A stretch of 64,000 nucleotides of DNA from Lachnospiraceae bacterium (lineage in GTDB: Bacteria; Bacillota; Clostridia; Lachnospirales; Lachnospiraceae). Positions 1 through 11,300 of this stretch are shown here, piece by piece. Where the stretch lies: the NCBI GenBank assembly GCA_021770245.1, contig JAETRI010000006.1:1-64000 (forward strand), given 5' to 3'. The number at the start of each line of letters is the position of its first letter. Position 1 is the first letter of the stretch. A model generated the notes under the pieces. That model searched no databases. It had not been told where the DNA came from and was given only the letters and a program-made list of their open reading frames with translations. The position numbers were made by a program, and so were the translations under genes.

Positions 1-38
1 AAAACGGGAAATAACCTGCTGGCAGACGGATCCCAAAG

Positions 39-92
39 GCGAACCGTTGGTTCGCAAAAGAGATTCAATGGAGCGGAACAAAGTTCCGCTCC
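39..92. repeat. Pair of short-loop hairpins beside the transposase fragment
   Basis: Two perfect inverted repeats lie 14 bases apart. Positions 39-45 and 49-55 (GCGAACC/GGTTCGC) have a GTT loop. Positions 70-79 and 83-92 (GGAGCGGAAC/GTTCCGCTCC) have an AAA loop. Both are bracketed by GGATCC. The first bases of the window (6-22) also closely match one arm of the hairpin at 20536-20571. The role is unknown; they may be part of the dispersed structured-repeat family seen later in the window. Confidence 0.6.
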
Positions 93-113
93 GGATCCCC
101 TGCCGCGAAATAA

Positions 114-869
114 TCACCTGGCAGGAAATTCCCGGATGATATATTTATTTATGGCTTCTGAAAGCCCTTTTATTAAATGGAACCGGTCGCTAACCTGTAT
201 CGCTTCAGGATGTGAGCCTGTTGCCGCTGAAGAATAAGTGGCTGCCCCATCCCTTGATATGACCTGGATATTAGGAAATGTCGCAAGCCAGTTGGCGACA
301 TCAGCGGTTTCCCTGGAAGGGATCAGGTCAACGATCCGATGGCTCTCAAGGTTAACCATGACCGTCCCATAGGAGAACCTTTTCCTGAGCACAAAATCAT
401 CCACACAAACTTTTGTAATAGAAGACTTATCCACAATTGCCGGCGTTTTTTTAAGCAAGTTGCAAATACTGCTTTTACATACTGTGATATGGCTGCTTGT
501 TAAAAGCTTTGACGCGTTCAAGGAACTCAACTGCGCTGAAGTATGAAGAATATTTTTGACCAGACGGTCTGTCTTTTGGGCCATTGGCGCTGCAAAAGGA
601 TGTACTTCAGCAAATGTCGTATGTTGGCACTCCGGGTTGTCACAAAACATCTTCCGTGTAGTTACTAATAAAATAACCTTTTTCTCCTGGATAGGAAGAT
701 CCTGAATTTCCCTTTCATATGTAGAATGGGTACGCATGGACTTTGAACCACAGAACGGACATGCCAGCTCTTTCCTGCTGGATTGGATATGGAAAATAAT
801 TGCCTTGTCTTTCATCTGATAATGCATTAATTCATAATCTTTGTTGAGAAGTTTGATAAATTCATCCAT
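114..869 (-). pseudogene. ISL3-family transposase, N-terminal half only
   Basis: The 251-residue product matches the front half of ISL3-type DDE transposases. It has an N-terminal zinc-finger pair (CPFCGSK near residue 37 and CDNPEC near residue 76), a helix-turn-helix region, and the start of the catalytic domain with the DDF..RK..YGT signature, SRDGAATY, and VSDRFHLIKGLSEA. Full-length members have roughly 400 residues or more, so the remaining catalytic part is missing after the TGA at 114-116. I infer a truncated or decayed element. A split two-ORF transposase continuing left of the window is the alternative, but the 113 bases available show no obvious continuation in frame. Confidence 0.7.
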
Positions 870-970
870 ATAGCCACGCCCTTTTCTATAATCTTAGTTG
901 CATTATATTGCTTTCGGAAGATAAAATCAACTAAGTTTGGAAAGAACCTATTAAGCGCTTACAAAAATAC

Positions 971-1019
971 CCCTACCCAATCTGAACAAATTTTGGGTTG
1001 TTGCTCAAATTGGATAGGG
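971..1019. repeat. Imperfect inverted repeat upstream of the transposase, possible IS end
   Basis: The 19-bp arms 971-989 and 1001-1019 are complementary at 16 of 19 positions, with an 11-nt spacer. The feature lies about 100 bp upstream of the transposase start, where one insertion-sequence end would be expected. No matching opposite end is visible because the element is cut at the window edge. The rest of 870-1157 shows nothing else I can support. Confidence 0.4.
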
Positions 1020-1157
1020 TTGCCTTTTGTTCACTCTATGTTTTACGGGAGGCAGTTCTTTTGCGCAAAACTCTTGACATTACCCGCACAGCTTCAAAAT
1101 AAAGGGATTCAATCCCCTACTGGACTCATCTATCTCAGCTTCAAGGTTTATCATATG

Positions 1158-3101
1158 TTATCTTTTGCTCATTTTATACTTGAAGTGCTCCATGCCATAT
1201 ATGAAACAGCCTGTTAAGAAAGCACCGAGGTCGAAGAATACCGCAATAAACGCAGAGAAGAATACCATGGTCGTAAAGTCATATTTGAAATAGTTAAAAG
1301 CGCGCTCAAAATCTGTGATGTCGCCCAACAGATCACGCCTTAGAATGCTTGCTTCATAAATTACATCTTCAGTGCGGTATCTAGAGTTATCCATCCCGCC
1401 AGGATAGTTCCCTTCCAATTCCTCTACATTGTGCCCCTGAGATATATCCTGGGTAGGTTCCGCTGGAAGTTTCTTCAAAAGGGAGAGGAATTCTAGGAAG
1501 TCCTGATCCCGCAGAGATATCCAATTATTATAGGTCACGTTGACAACGGAGCCTGTTGTTTTGAGGTCGTTGACTGCATCTTCCGTAATATTATAAGTGA
1601 GAGACAGGTTTTCAACGGTGTACGTCTCTATTTGATTGGCCAAGTCAATATAAGTTTGATATTCTTTAACTAGAGATTCGAGCTTTACTATGTCCTTGGC
1701 TGTGTCCTGACTTAAGACATCGCTATTGGAGTATGTTACAAGGATATCGGAAAGTCTCTTGATAATTTTTTCAGCATCCTTCGTTGCGTCATTGGTTCTC
1801 GTTGTGTTTAAGGTGTATATTTTTTTCTGTATCTCTTCGATTTCGTTGGGGAGAGAGTTTCCGCTACTACCAGCCAAATAACCATTAGCAGCATTATGGG
1901 CCTTGGTTCTTAAATCATCAATACTGTTCTTTCGTACATCAAGAAAAGTTTGGAAATCATTAATAGCTGCGACTAAAGACTCTCGTTGTACAGAAATATC
2001 CTCTTTGATAGTTGAATTGCGCAGTCCAGCACAACTATTACTCAGTGGAGAAAGGTGATTGGAGAGCTCGTTCAATTCGTTATAAGCTTCGTCTAGTGCT
2101 GATTCGACAGACGCCCAATCAGTATGACTTGCAGCACTATTGATATCGAACGTATTAACGATTTGATTATATTGATCACAATACAAATTTAAATCTGCCA
2201 CACATTTGTCAAATCTAATAACCAAGCCGTCAATATCATCTGTATGGATAGGGTATCGACGTTTCCACCCATTGATAATGACATCTGTCAGACCATATCC
2301 ATGTTCGGAATTGTCAGGTGAAAGTGTGTATTGGGGAAGTGTAAATGTTCTGATAGTGGTGGAAAATTCCTGATCTTGTGTAGAAATATATCCATCAATC
2401 GCTTCGCTTAAAGACTCGTTGTAAAATTCCAAATTTGTGTACAGAATGCGGCCAATGCGCATGTTTTCGCCTGCCAGATCAGAGATATTTTTGGTTAGAT
2501 ACCGTTCAATCATGATTTCGCTATCACTGGCCCATGATTGCGCATATGCGTTATTGGCAATGTAGGAAAAGCTGAAGGAGGATGAGACGACAAACGCAAT
2601 TGCTAAGAATATGGTTAGAAATCCGGTCATCAGTGATTTCCCACGTTCACTCAACGTTTTTACCGACCGTATGGCAGTAAAAATATGGCAGTAGGTCAAA
2701 CTGAAGCAGACGAGAATCGCTTGCACTGCGAAGGAGGCAAGGTAAGCCAACCATGCCTCATCATCTGAGAATACTAAATTCTGCAATCCTTTTGCAGTTG
2801 TCATCAGGGAAATGAACGATAACACAGCTGTGGCATAGCGCAAGAGTTTGGAGATGCCATCTAGTTCCTTTAAGCTTAGGATGCCATATTCCTCTGAATC
2901 AGACTGGCTACATTTTGCCCATAATGCATACAGGATACCAGATATAATTGTTAAGACGAGAATATAACTTGCGAGAAAATGGGACCAAAACTTGAATATG
3001 CAGGTGAGCAGAACCACATAAAACATAAAGCTAACAGTGTATACCAAAGCTTTCATGTTTATTTTGCTTGTGAAATTTGTCAAATGTTCTTTGAATGCCA
3101 T
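1158..3101 (-). CDS. Large membrane protein of unknown function
   Basis: A 647-residue protein that I do not recognise. About five hydrophobic segments occupy the first 190 residues (around 18-38, 43-61, 86-106, 117-140 and 162-186). A long polar, helix-rich region from about 190 to 610 follows, then one more hydrophobic segment near residues 612-640 and a short basic tail. This suggests a membrane-anchored protein with a large, probably extracytoplasmic, coiled domain held at both ends. It is the second gene of a minus-strand pair with the gene at 3141-4547, separated by 39 bp, so the two probably act together. Base composition is AT-rich compared with the NRPS and flagellar genes, which fits acquired DNA. 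Confidence 0.7.
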   Translation of the reverse strand: MAFKEHLTNFTSKINMKALVYTVSFMFYVVLLTCIFKFWSHFLASYILVLTIISGILYALWAKCSQSDSEEYGILSLKELDGISKLLRYATAVLSFISLMTTAKGLQNLVFSDDEAWLAYLASFAVQAILVCFSLTYCHIFTAIRSVKTLSERGKSLMTGFLTIFLAIAFVVSSSFSFSYIANNAYAQSWASDSEIMIERYLTKNISDLAGENMRIGRILYTNLEFYNESLSEAIDGYISTQDQEFSTTIRTFTLPQYTLSPDNSEHGYGLTDVIINGWKRRYPIHTDDIDGLVIRFDKCVADLNLYCDQYNQIVNTFDINSAASHTDWASVESALDEAYNELNELSNHLSPLSNSCAGLRNSTIKEDISVQRESLVAAINDFQTFLDVRKNSIDDLRTKAHNAANGYLAGSSGNSLPNEIEEIQKKIYTLNTTRTNDATKDAEKIIKRLSDILVTYSNSDVLSQDTAKDIVKLESLVKEYQTYIDLANQIETYTVENLSLTYNITEDAVNDLKTTGSVVNVTYNNWISLRDQDFLEFLSLLKKLPAEPTQDISQGHNVEELEGNYPGGMDNSRYRTEDVIYEASILRRDLLGDITDFERAFNYFKYDFTTMVFFSAFIAVFFDLGAFLTGCFIYGMEHFKYKMSKR

Positions 3102-3140
3102 TTACAACACCTCCAAACAAATATGCGACTTCTCCAGCAT

Positions 3141-4547
3141 TTAATCTGTTTTCGATGAGGGATTATCCTCTAGGGGCTGTGCAGGGTCTGGGGTTTCCTG
3201 ATCCTCCGGGGGTTGTGCAGGATCCGGGATTCCCCGATCCTCTGAAGTTTGTGCAGGGTCCGGGGTTTTGGATGGATTCGGGGATAGCTGAGGTTCGCTT
3301 TGCTTTCTGTCAAATTTCGGGAATAAATCATCTTCAGAAAGCAGAAGGCTACCTATTTCGTTAAAGAAGTCAGGGATGAATAGGAAAAGGTTTAAAATAC
3401 CCAAAAAAATGTTCAGGACAAAAATGACAATGCGCCGCTGAATATCCACCAGCTTTTCATGCGCCTCTTGTTGCCAACTGCATGTTTCACCGCTTATGTT
3501 TCCGAAAAACACATTCATGAACAGAGAAATTCCGATATCTAACATGACGAATAGGACAATTGGGACAATGACAAGGGCGACAAGAGCATTATTTGTCACA
3601 TTGTTTAAAAATGAATTCAGAAATTGTGTGCTAATAGAGCCTGCGTTAAAGAAAAATAAGATGAAAAGCAGAATTTCCAGAATGAGGGCTAATACAGCTG
3701 GACGGCGGAGTGGTCCAGTTTTTCCGCCGAAAAGCATCTGCCTTTTTGCAATCCAGAGGAGAAGTACTATGACTAAACCAACACATATAGTGCTAAGGTA
3801 AAGTAAAATATCAAGTATCTCGCTTACAAATATCGGCACTGTTGAGACCAACGGTAGTATCCGATAGAATACGTATTGGATGGAGGCAACGACTGGGATA
3901 ATGAGGAGGATACAGACAAGACCATAGGCCAGGGATGGTGGATCTCCCGTCCCGCTGTTTGCTGGCTCGTCAGTGGATACAGTGATAGGCGCGCGGGTAG
4001 GTGAGTCTTCAATGGGCGGCTGCGGCGATTCGGACTCCCCGTCGCTGTCAAGCTGGATAGCATGTGGACTGGGTTGCGGTTCGGACATATTGCGCTGGAC
4101 GCTGAAAACTGACTCAATCCGGTATTCCTTTTTTGTGGTTTCTTTTTTCCAAATATGAATGCCCCACGCTAACATTGTAGCGGCCACGACCAGACAAAAG
4201 GCCGTAATCACAATGATAGGCCAGTTCCAGGTTCTCATTGCTGGCAATGCAGCCAAAAACCATTTCGCAATTATTGGCCATGTCGCGTTCAAATAGAGTT
4301 TATTTATAACGGCTAGGTCTAAAATATAAAAGGTGATGGGTAAAATAGCTGCGATCTTGCCATCCTTGCACTTCCAAAAAGTTACAATAATAGCAATAAC
4401 ACACAGCACTGAGAGAAAACCTGAACTAGAATTAATTAAAGTTGGCAGGATGCTCAAAAATGGGATAACCACTGTGAGGTTTTCCAATACCACTGATATG
4501 ATTGAAATTAAGAACAACATAATTGCAAAGAAAAGAGACCACGTCAT
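3141..4547 (-). CDS. Multi-span membrane protein with Pro-rich linkers and PDPAQ repeats
   Basis: A 468-residue protein of unknown family. Hydrophobic stretches occur near residues 5-60, 66-85, 105-130, 203-265, 278-300, 322-348 and 380-405. They are interrupted by a hydrophilic Pro/Ser/Glu-rich linker at about 150-200. The last 50 residues are a low-complexity tail with three PDPAQ repeats separated by acidic stretches. The start ATG at 4545-4547 is preceded by AAGGAG at good spacing. It leads the pair with the large membrane protein at 1158-3101. The upstream region holds an ATTGCAATGT word identical to one in the NRPS promoter region. The function cannot be assigned; the topology would fit a surface or envelope complex. 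Confidence 0.7.
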   Translation of the reverse strand: MTWSLFFAIMLFLISIISVVLENLTVVIPFLSILPTLINSSSGFLSVLCVIAIIVTFWKCKDGKIAAILPITFYILDLAVINKLYLNATWPIIAKWFLAALPAMRTWNWPIIVITAFCLVVAATMLAWGIHIWKKETTKKEYRIESVFSVQRNMSEPQPSPHAIQLDSDGESESPQPPIEDSPTRAPITVSTDEPANSGTGDPPSLAYGLVCILLIIPVVASIQYVFYRILPLVSTVPIFVSEILDILLYLSTICVGLVIVLLLWIAKRQMLFGGKTGPLRRPAVLALILEILLFILFFFNAGSISTQFLNSFLNNVTNNALVALVIVPIVLFVMLDIGISLFMNVFFGNISGETCSWQQEAHEKLVDIQRRIVIFVLNIFLGILNLFLFIPDFFNEIGSLLLSEDDLFPKFDRKQSEPQLSPNPSKTPDPAQTSEDRGIPDPAQPPEDQETPDPAQPLEDNPSSKTD

Positions 4548-4883
4548 ATCAATCGGCTCCTTATCTTTAGGTTTTGTATTTTCTAAATTTACAGTTGGAT
4601 ATTTGATAAACTAATTATTTTATAAGTTTACAACAATTTACAACAGATTGCAATGTTTCATAGGAATTTGTCAGGATAAACTTATAAACTGTTATGCGCT
4701 GCAGCACCATTGAGGTGCTATCTGAAAAATATATAGAAATAATCTATTTTACAAGTGATTTCTCGAGAACGTTTCAAGTTTTGTGTAAACTCAAAAACTG
4801 ATATAAGATTATCCGGTTCATTCAATTGAAATAGAGAATAGAAAAAAACGTCATATAGCAGCAACAATACCGAGGAAAGCCGG
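4548..4883. promoter_or_regulatory. Intergenic region: probable promoter of the membrane-protein pair, with a regulator-like motif
   Basis: This 336-bp AT-rich gap lies between the two minus-strand transcription units. It contains two direct TTTACAACA repeats (about 4626-4645), the word ATTGCAATGT at 4647-4656, and a small hairpin AGCACC/GGTGCT at 4703-4719 without a T tract. On the minus strand TATAAAAT-like sequences near 4615-4625 could be a -10 box. ATTGCAATGT occurs again at 5212-5221, between the XRE gene and the NRPS. Shared control is an inference. Confidence 0.4.
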
Positions 4884-5135
4884 TTAGCCGCTTTTCACGC
4901 AGATATCTTGGAAAAAGGCATTGAAATCAACCTGAAATAATTCCGCCAGGGCGACCAGTTCCGATACCCGGATATTGTAAGTCCCGCATTCGATCTGCGA
5001 ATAACTGCTGCGGGACGTTTCCAGCCCCTTCAGCTGCAGATGTGCGATCACCTGCTCCTGTGTCAGATGTGCCTTCCTGCGCAGAGAGCGGATATTATTG
5101 CCTATAGAGATATCCTGCCTGATTTTCTGAGACAT
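4884..5135 (-). CDS. XRE-family helix-turn-helix regulator
   Basis: An 83-residue DNA-binding protein with a Cro/CI-type fold: IGNNIRSLRRKAHLTQEQVI in the N-terminal half, then the recognition helix region SRSSYSQIE and VSELVALAELFQVDFNAFF. The start is placed at the ATG at 5133-5135 because TTGGAG lies seven bases upstream; an ATG 14 codons further upstream has no ribosome-binding site. It is transcribed divergently from the NRPS and shares its regulatory region, which has repeated TTGCAAT-type sites. It is therefore the best local candidate for a regulator of the biosynthetic genes and of itself. Confidence 0.8.
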   Translation of the reverse strand: MSQKIRQDISIGNNIRSLRRKAHLTQEQVIAHLQLKGLETSRSSYSQIECGTYNIRVSELVALAELFQVDFNAFFQDICVKSG

Positions 5136-5170
5136 TCGTTTCGCTCCAAATAAAATAATGCAATAAATAA

Positions 5171-5233
5171 GTTGCAATTACATATTGATTTTAATTGGAA
5201 TTGAAACTATAATTGCAATGTATAAATTGCAAA
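5171..5233. promoter_or_regulatory. Divergent regulatory region: NRPS promoter and repeated TTGCAAT half-sites
   Basis: A good sigma-A-type promoter reads toward the NRPS: TTGATT at 5185-5190, a 17-bp spacer, TATAAT at 5208-5213. TTGCAAT-type half-sites lie at 5171-5180 (GTTGCAATTA), 5210-5219 (TAATTGCAAT) and 5224-5233 (AAATTGCAAA), in both orientations around the promoter. This is the layout expected for an operator of the neighbouring XRE protein. The promoter and repeats are seen directly; the protein-site pairing is inferred. Confidence 0.6.
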
Positions 5234-5342
5234 CTAAAAAAAGGGAAAGACCCTATTGATTTTAGAAAACGCGAGTTCCCTTAACCAGTAAAGAAATCCG
5301 GGAAGACCGAACAGGACAAGAGAAGGAGAAACAAAGACAGCC

Positions 5343-8300
5343 ATGGAATACTATCCTTTAACCACCCCACAGAAAAACATCTGGAATCTGCAGAAATACT
5401 ATGCGGACACTGCGATTTCCAATCTCTGCGGAGCCGTTTTCTATCAGGAGAAGAGACAGGAAGACCTGATGAAACAATCCATCCGCCGGTTTATCGGCAG
5501 CCAGAGCGGAATCCGGCTGCGCTTCTGTGAGAAAGAAGAACCCATGCAGTATGTATGTCCGGAGGAAAACGAGGACATTCCGGTCATGACTTTTACCTCC
5601 ATGGAAGAGTTTGACCGTTATGCGGAGGATTTTGCGGGCAGGCCTCTCGGGTTGACGGATGGGGCCATGTATCGGTTTGTGGTATTTTATGTGGAAGAGC
5701 GCAGCGGTATCCTGGTGGTTTTGAGCCATTTGGTAGCGGATGCCTGGACCTTTGGCCTCATGGCAAACCAGCTGGATATCGCCTATCGCAGACTGGAAAA
5801 GGGGATCGATGAGCCGCTGATGCAGGGAGATTACAGAACGTTTATAGAGAAAGAGGCTCCTTATCCGGCTTCGGAGCGTTACCGGAAGGACAAGCTCTAC
5901 TGGGAACAGCTCTATACCGGCCGCCCGGAGGAAAGTACGGTTCGGCTGAATACTCTGCCGGATACTTCGGCGGCAGCAGGGAGGATAACAAGGGTGCTGC
6001 CCTTTCCTCTGGAACGGAAGCTGGAGGCATTCTGCAGAGAATGTTCCGTGACTCCTGCAGTCCTGTTTGAAACGACCCTGATTCTGTATCTGTCCCGGCT
6101 CAACCCGGGAAACCGTACCGTTACCCTCGGTGTTCCGGTGCTGAATCGGAGCAATGCGAAGGAAAAAGAGATTGCGGGGATGTTTGTCTCCACCATGCCC
6201 CTTACCGTGGAAGTGGAAGGAGGAATGTCCGTGCTGGAACTGGCCCGGAGGATCGGCAGGGGGCATATGGACATCTTTCGGCATCAAAAATATCCTTATA
6301 GCGAGATCCTGAGGACACTGCGGGAAAAACAGAATTTCTCCGGAAACCTGTATGACGTGATGGTCAGTTACCAGAACGCGAAGACGATGACGGAAACGGA
6401 TACGAAGTGGTATTCCAACGGCTATAGCGAGGTTCCCCTGACCGTACATATCGATAACCGGGATGGGAAGGAAAGCCATACCGTCAACGTGGACTATCAG
6501 ACGGCGGTCTTCCGTCCGGAGGAGATATCCTGGCTGCTAAAGCGGCTGGAATACATCCTGGAACAGGCGTTGGAGAATAAGGATACGTGTATTGAGAATA
6601 TCGACATCCTGCCGGAACGGGAACAAAAGAAGGTGACGGAGGGCTTCAACGATACCGCGGTGGATTATCCAAGGGACAAGTGCGTCCACGAGCTGTTTGA
6701 GGAGCAGGTGAAAAGGACGCCGGATCGGGTGGCGGTGGTATTTGAGGATAAGAAATTTACCTATAGGCAGCTGGATACGATGTCAAACGGGCTGGCCCGG
6801 TTTTTACGAAAAAAGGGAGTGAGACGGGGAGAAATCGTGCCCTTCATCGCAAAGAGGAGCTGGCATATTGTGACAGCCATGCTGGGCATATTGAAAGCGG
6901 GAGGAACCTATATGCCGATTTCACCGGATTATCCTGCGGACAGGATCCGGTATATGGTGCAGACTGCCGGAAGCAGGATTATTCTGCAGTACGGATATGA
7001 TGGAACGGGAGAAGCATGGGAACAGAATATTGATTGTGTGGATCTGGAATCCCTTGACTTTGGCCCGGCGTCCGGAGCAGTGGGATGCGTGAACAGACCG
7101 GAGGATCCGTGTTATGTCATCTTTACATCCGGTTCCACGGGGACTCCAAAGGGCGTGACCATAAGCCACAGGAATGTGGTCAACTACTGTGATAATAATA
7201 ATAATAACGTTTGCCATAAGATCATTAAAGATGACTGTACGAGCATCGTTTCTGTGACCAATATCGTGTTCGATATATTTGTTACAGAAACATTCTTACC
7301 GTTGCTAAACGGAATGACGGTTTATTTTGCAGACGACGAAGAAACGATGCGGCAGGAACGGCTGGCCGGGCTGATAGGCCGGAATTACATAGATGTGATG
7401 CAGACCACACCCACCAGGATGCGCAGCTATATGTTGGATAAAGAGGGCCTGGAATATCTGCATGGTCTTAAGGTAATCATCCTGGGAGGAGAATCCTTTC
7501 CGGCGGATCTGTATGGCGAACTGAGAAGATATACGGATGCGCATATTTATAATATATATGGCCCGGCGGAGACCACGGTCTGGTCTTCCAGCGCACCGGT
7601 GGGCGGCCCCGACATCACCATCGGCCGCCCCATAGCCAACACCCAGATCTACATCCTAAACGAAAACAATACTCCCGTCCCCATCGGCATACCGGGAGAA
7701 CTGTGCATCGCCAGGGACGGTGTGGGGCTGGGCTATCTGAACCGGCCGGAGCTGACGGCGAGGCGGTTCGCTCCGAATCCCTTCGCCACCCGGGAAAACG
7801 GCCATGGGAAAGTGATGTACCACTCCGGAGACCTGGCCCGCTGGAGGACGGACGGGGAGATCGAATACCTGGGCCGCATGGATACCCAGGTGAAAATCCG
7901 GGGGCTGCGTATCGAGCTGGGGGAGATCGAGAGCGTGATGGCAGGCTTCCCGGGCATACGGCTTACGGCAGTCACAGATAAAAAGGATGAGCACGGGCGG
8001 CAGTACCTGGTGGGATACTATACCTCGAAAGAGCAGTTGGATGAAAAAGAACTGAGAAGGTATCTGGCTTCCCGGCTTCCCCAATACATGATACCCAATT
8101 ATTTCCTGCATCTTTCCGCCATGCCCATGACACCCAGCGGGAAGACGGACAGGAAAAATCTGCCCATGCCGGATCTTGCGGTTCGGGAAAAAGAATACCT
8201 TCCGCCGGAGACGGAAACGGAGAAAAAACTGGCCGGGCTTTGGGAAAAACTGTTGGATCTTCCTCGGGTGGGCCGGTTTGATGATTTCTTCGAACTGGGC

Positions 8301-11300
8301 GGGGACAGCCTTCTCGCCATTTCTCTTTTGAATGAGATCATGGATGTATTTTCCGTGGAGATTTCGGTTAAGGACGTGATGGAAAAGCCCGTCTTGGAGC
8401 AGCTCGCCCTATGCATAGAACAGTCTGGGGGACAGCCTGTCCACGGGAAGGAAGAGATCCTGCCCCTCCATGAGGACAGATATGCGCTTCTCCCCCAGCA
8501 GAAGGCCATCTATGCGGCATGCCGGAAGGATCCGTCTACCCTTCTTTACAACATGCCCGCCAGGATCCCACTGCCTTACGGGATCGACCGGGAGCGGCTC
8601 AGACAGGCCGTCCGCCGAGTGACGGAACGCAGGAGGATATTGAAGAGCTATATCCTGTCCGAGGGAAACGAGATCTATGGGATCTATGACGAGACTGCAC
8701 AGATCCTGTTTGAAGACGGAGAGGAGAAGGCCTTTGTCCGCCCCTTTGATCTGGACAGGGCCCCTCTTTTCCGCGTAGGATTCACGGAAAAAGCCATGCT
8801 GTTTGACATCCATCATATTATCGCGGATGGGGAAACGGTAAACCTCCTTCTGCGTGATATCGCGAGGGCATACGGAGGAGAGGCGCTGCCTGAAAGGGAG
8901 CTATGGTACGGAGACTACGCGGCATTTTTCCCCAAATGTGATTTTACGGAATATAAAGAATATTACAGATCCATGCTGAAATGTGATTTTGAGAAAACGG
9001 AGCTGCCTTCGTCCGGGGACGGCGGATCAGGGGGCGCTTCGGCCCTTTATCGGATACCGGAGGAGCTTTTTTTGGCAGTAAAAGGATATGCCCGACGGGC
9101 CCGCATGACGGAAACCATGGTATTCCTCGGGGCATATGGCATCCTGCTTTCCGGATACATGGGCAGGAGGGATATCCTGAGCAGTATCATCCTTCAGAAC
9201 CGTACCCACAGGCAGACAAGGGACATGGCGGGGATGTTCGTGAACACCCTGCCCGTCCATATCCCGGTGGAAAAGGATACAAGGGCATATTTTCACAGGA
9301 TAAAGGAACTGGTGCTGGGCCTGCTCCGCTATCAGGAACTGCCTTTCTGGGAGATTGCAGGAGCGGTGGGAATGAACGATAAGACGGTGGTGAACACGTC
9401 CTTCGTATATCAGGCGGACGGGGAGAAGAAGCTTATCCTGGACGAGGAGGAGATGAGGCCGCAGTTCATCGATACCCATACGTCGAAGTTTGACCTTTCC
9501 ATGGAGATTACGCCTCTGGAGCATGGCGGCAGGATGCGTCTGGAATATGACTGTGCTAAATATGACAGGACGCTGATGGATGATTTGGCAAAAGCCTATC
9601 TCAGGATACTGGGGCAGCTGGATAAGGAAAGGATCACAGACATGGAGATCCTTTCCCGTGAGACATACCATAGAATCATAGAAGGATTCAACGATACCGC
9701 GGTGGACTATCCAAGGGATAAGTGCGTCCATGAGTTGTTTGAGGAGCAGGTGGGGAGGACGCCGGATCGGGTGGCGCTGGTATTCGAGGGCAGGAAGTTT
9801 ACCTACAGACAATTGAATGAGATGTCAAACAGTCTGGCTTATTTTTTAATGGAGAAAGGGATCAGGAACGGAGACAAAGTAGCAGTATTTCTAAAAAGAA
9901 ATGAAAAGGTCATTATGGCACAATTGGCTGTACTTAAGTTGGGAGCGGTTTTTATCCCCATTGACAGCAGGTATCCTCAGGATAGGATAGAATATATCCT
10001 ACAGGAGAGTAATGCCAGGATGATCCTTAAAAATATGGATAGTGACATAAATTTCCAAGAAGAATGCATTATAGAAGAATGTGACTTTTCAGCAGTATGC
10101 GAATTTGATTCATGCCATGGTTCCAGTGATGGAATCTGCTATATTATTTTTACGTCAGGTAGTACAGGACAACCTAAGGGCTGTGTGCTCACAAACAGAG
10201 GACTGGTAAATTTTTGCAGGAACAATAATATCTTGGAAAAATGTAACCAGCTGAAAGAGCAGATTTGTGTAAGTGTAAACACCATATCTTTTGATTTTTT
10301 TATTGCGGAATCCCTGATGCCGCTACTCAATGGTTATTCTGTAGTACTTGCAAATGAACAGGAAAGTGTGAATAATGAATTATTTGCCAGATTGGTAGTG
10401 GAGAATCATGCAAATATCATTCAAACGACTCCGACAAGATATGGTTTGCTTTTTTCGGAACAAAAAGAGATCACATATGGAAAACAGTTTCAAGTAATCG
10501 TTTCCGGCGGTGAAAAGTTAACCAAAGAATTACTCTATTTTTTACAAAGAAATACAAATGCCAGTATTTTCAATATTTGTGGACCGAGCGAATGCAGTGT
10601 TTGGGGAATGGGAGGAGAACAATTTTTGGATGATACTTCTATCACCATCGGCCGCCCCATAGCCAACACCCAAATCTACATCCTGGATTCCAACAACAAT
10701 CCCCTCCCCATCGGTGTGCCGGGCGAACTGTGTATTGCCGGAGACGGCGTGGGCTTGGGTTACCTGAACCGGCCGGATCTGACTGCGCAGCGGTTTGTGC
10801 CAAATCCCTTTGCCACGCAGGAGAACGGCCATGGGAAAGTGATGTACCATACCGGGGATCTGGCCCGTTGGAGGGCGGATGGGGAGATCGAATATCTGGG
10901 CCGTATGGATACCCAGGTGAAGATCCGGGGGCTGCGCATCGAACTGGGAGAGATCGAGAACGTCATGGCGGCTTTCCCCGGTATACGGCTGGCAGCAGCC
11001 GCTGACAGAAAAGATGAAAAAGGAAGACAGTTCCTGGTGGGATATTATACGGCAGAGGAAGGCGTGGATGAGAGAAAATTACGGGAGCATCTGTCTTCCA
11101 GGCTGCCCGGATATATGGTTCCCAATTATTTTCTCCGCCTTGCCGATATGCCCATGACACCCAGCGGAAAGCTGGACAGGAAAGAGCTTCCCATGCCGGA
11201 TTTGCCCATACGGGAGGCCGGATATCTCGCGCCGGAAACGGAAACACAAAAGGAGCTGGCACGGATCTGGCAGGGGCTGCTGGGCCTTGAAAAGGTAGGA

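Noticed and set aside
4703..4719. Hairpin AGCACC/GGTGCT as terminator of the XRE gene
   Set aside because: The stem is only six bases and no T tract follows on the minus strand, and it lies more than 160 bp beyond the stop.
7190..7210. Run of AAT triplets as a possible slippage or regulatory repeat
   Set aside because: It codes five asparagines at the same position in A1 and A3, and A2 has a shorter Asn run there. So it is part of the protein. Both copies have the same length, so there is no sign of phase variation.
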